Source of the DNA: Cellvibrionales bacterium
GTDB taxonomy: Bacteria > Pseudomonadota > Gammaproteobacteria > Pseudomonadales > UBA7434
NCBI GenBank assembly: GCA_003492055.1
Contig: DMZE01000225.1
Coordinates: forward strand, 1-5,529
DNA: 5,529 nt
Direction: 5' to 3'
Within the stretch, counting starts at the first letter, position 1. The number at the start of each line of letters is the position of its first letter. A model generated the notes under the pieces. It was not told where the DNA came from, did not search any database, and saw only the letters and a program-made list of their open reading frames with translations. This document shows positions 4,361 through 5,529 of the stretch, one piece after another. A program made the translations under genes and the position numbers.

Positions 4361-5529
4361 CTAAGTAGCATCATTATATAAATCAACCACCGCTGATTCA
4401 TGTTTAAGCTGATGTTGGTTAACCTCAGCGCTTATTTTTGAGGCATCATTACGACGCTCATGTAACTCATCAAGGTATTGGTTGTCGATATCACCGGTAA
4501 TGTATTCGCCATTAAACACTGAACAGTCAAACTGTTTAATATCCGGATTACCTTCACGAGCACAGGCAATAAGGTCTTCAATATCCTGATACACCAACCA
4601 ATCGGCACCAATCTTTTGACGCACTTCATCAACTGTTTTGCCATGAGCAATTAACTCATCAGCAGAGGGCATATCGATACCATAAACGTTCGGGTAGCGA
4701 ACCGGTGGCGCTGCAGAAGCAATATAAACGTTTTTAGCGCCAGCCTCTCTGGCCATTTGAATGATTTCGCAACTCGTTGTACCACGGACAATTGAGTCAT
4801 CTACTAACATCACATTCTTATCTTTAAACTCTAACTCAATAGCATTGAGTTTTTGTCGTACCGATTTTTTTCTCACGCTTTGGCCGGGCATAATAAACGT
4901 TCTGCCAATATAGCGATTCTTAATAAGGCCTTCGCGAAACTTAACATCTAAACGATGCGCTAAAACTTGTGCGGACACACGACTGGTATCGGGAATAGGA
5001 ATAACCACATCGATATCATGCTCAGGACGCAGCGCCATAATTTTATCTGCAAGCTTTTCGCCCATACGCAAACGACATTTATAAACTGAAATATCATCAA
5101 TAATCGAATCGGGTCTGGCAAAGTAAACATGTTCAAAAATACAAGGCGAGTATTCTGCTGTTCTTTCACTTTGATAAAGCGTTAACTCACCCAATGCATT
5201 AATAAATACTGCCTGCCCAGGCTTCACGTCATCAATACGCTCAAAACCTAATACATCTAAGGCAACGCTTTCAGAGGCAATCATATACTCAGGACCGCGC
5301 TCAGTTTCACGCTTACCATAAACTAACGGCCGAATACCATGCGGGTCACGAAAACCAACGACTCCATAATTCGCAATCATTGCAACCACCGCATAACCGC
5401 CAGAGCAACGACGATGCACAGCTTCAACCGCAGCAAAAACATCTTCATGCGTTGGACGCAACTTGCCAATTTTTTGCAGCTCATGCGCAAACACGTTGAG
5501 CATCACTTCTGAATCTGAATCAGTATTAA
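4361..5529 (-). CDS. purF: Amidophosphoribosyltransferase (PurF), N-terminus beyond the window
   Basis: PurF makes phosphoribosylamine from PRPP and glutamine, the first committed step of purine synthesis, in the cytoplasm. The visible 388 codons cover the end of the glutaminase domain and the whole phosphoribosyltransferase domain. The reading frame is open through the right edge: NTDSDSEVMLNVFAHEL there matches the middle of the glutaminase domain of E. coli PurF, so roughly 120–130 residues including the catalytic N-terminal cysteine are missing. An apparent GTG/ATG near 5501–5506 is internal, not the start. Seen: FRDPHGIRPL, ASESVALDVLGF, FEHVYFARPDS, KNRYIGRTFIMPGQ, the PRPP-binding loop VMLVDDSIVRGTTS (about 4772–4813), GIDMPSADELIAHG and the CSVFNGEY C-terminal motif. 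The tail of some 40 residues after it is polar and variable. No break is seen. metZ follows in the same direction. In E. coli the gene is under PurR with cvpA upstream; that part is not in view. Confidence 0.97.
   Translation of the reverse strand, partial: NTDSDSEVMLNVFAHELQKIGKLRPTHEDVFAAVEAVHRRCSGGYAVVAMIANYGVVGFRDPHGIRPLVYGKRETERGPEYMIASESVALDVLGFERIDDVKPGQAVFINALGELTLYQSERTAEYSPCIFEHVYFARPDSIIDDISVYKCRLRMGEKLADKIMALRPEHDIDVVIPIPDTSRVSAQVLAHRLDVKFREGLIKNRYIGRTFIMPGQSVRKKSVRQKLNAIELEFKDKNVMLVDDSIVRGTTSCEIIQMAREAGAKNVYIASAAPPVRYPNVYGIDMPSADELIAHGKTVDEVRQKIGADWLVYQDIEDLIACAREGNPDIKQFDCSVFNGEYITGDIDNQYLDELHERRNDASKISAEVNQHQLKHESAVVDLYNDAT

Noticed and set aside
4432..5169. Two minus-strand open frames of about 70 codons overlapping purF in another frame.
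   Set aside because: Both are out-of-frame readings of conserved purF sequence.
5501..5506. Apparent purF start at GTG/ATG near the right edge.
   Set aside because: The frame stays open to the edge and the upstream residues match the interior of the PurF glutaminase domain, so the gene begins outside the window.

Overview
The window looks like chromosomal DNA of a free-living, probably marine, AT-rich gammaproteobacterium. The main evidence is the purF–metZ gene pair on the minus strand. PurF is very close to the enterobacterial/pseudomonad type, and metZ directly after purF is a familiar arrangement in Pseudomonas-like gammaproteobacteria. The acidic, cysteine-free, signal-peptide-bearing beta-barrel protein also fits a Gram-negative cell. 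The genus cannot be named from this sequence.

Layout from left to right. (1) 1–312, minus: the first 104 residues of a crotonase-fold enoyl-CoA hydratase/isomerase, most like dienoyl-CoA isomerase, cut by the left edge. (2) 313–632: a 320-bp divergent control region with a perfect TATAAT box for the rightward genes and only weak leftward signals. (3) 633–1457 and 1489–2070, plus: a two-gene unit made of a class II aldolase/adducin-family protein and a small HD-domain protein. The HD protein has the ligand pattern of mixed-valence diiron oxygenases (PhnZ/TmpB/MIOX type). (4) 2085–2122: a strong hairpin terminator shared by the two convergent units. (5) 2131–2934, minus: an exported, probably outer-membrane beta-barrel protein of unknown function. 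(6) 3061–4275, minus: O-succinylhomoserine sulfhydrylase (metZ, methionine synthesis). (7) 4361–5529, minus: amidophosphoribosyltransferase (purF, first committed step of purine synthesis), with its N-terminus off the right edge. A small hairpin lies between purF and metZ.

How the genes fit together. purF and metZ are housekeeping biosynthesis genes transcribed together or in tandem. The beta-barrel gene follows them and has its own strong ribosome-binding site. The aldolase–HD pair is the part that could be a little-described pathway. The two genes are 31 nt apart, are preceded by nearly the same leader motif, end at one terminator, and combine a metal-dependent aldolase fold with a putative oxidative C–C or C–P cleaving enzyme. 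The divergent acyl-CoA isomerase may or may not belong to the same catabolic theme. No mobile elements, tRNA/rRNA genes, CRISPR arrays or broken genes were seen.
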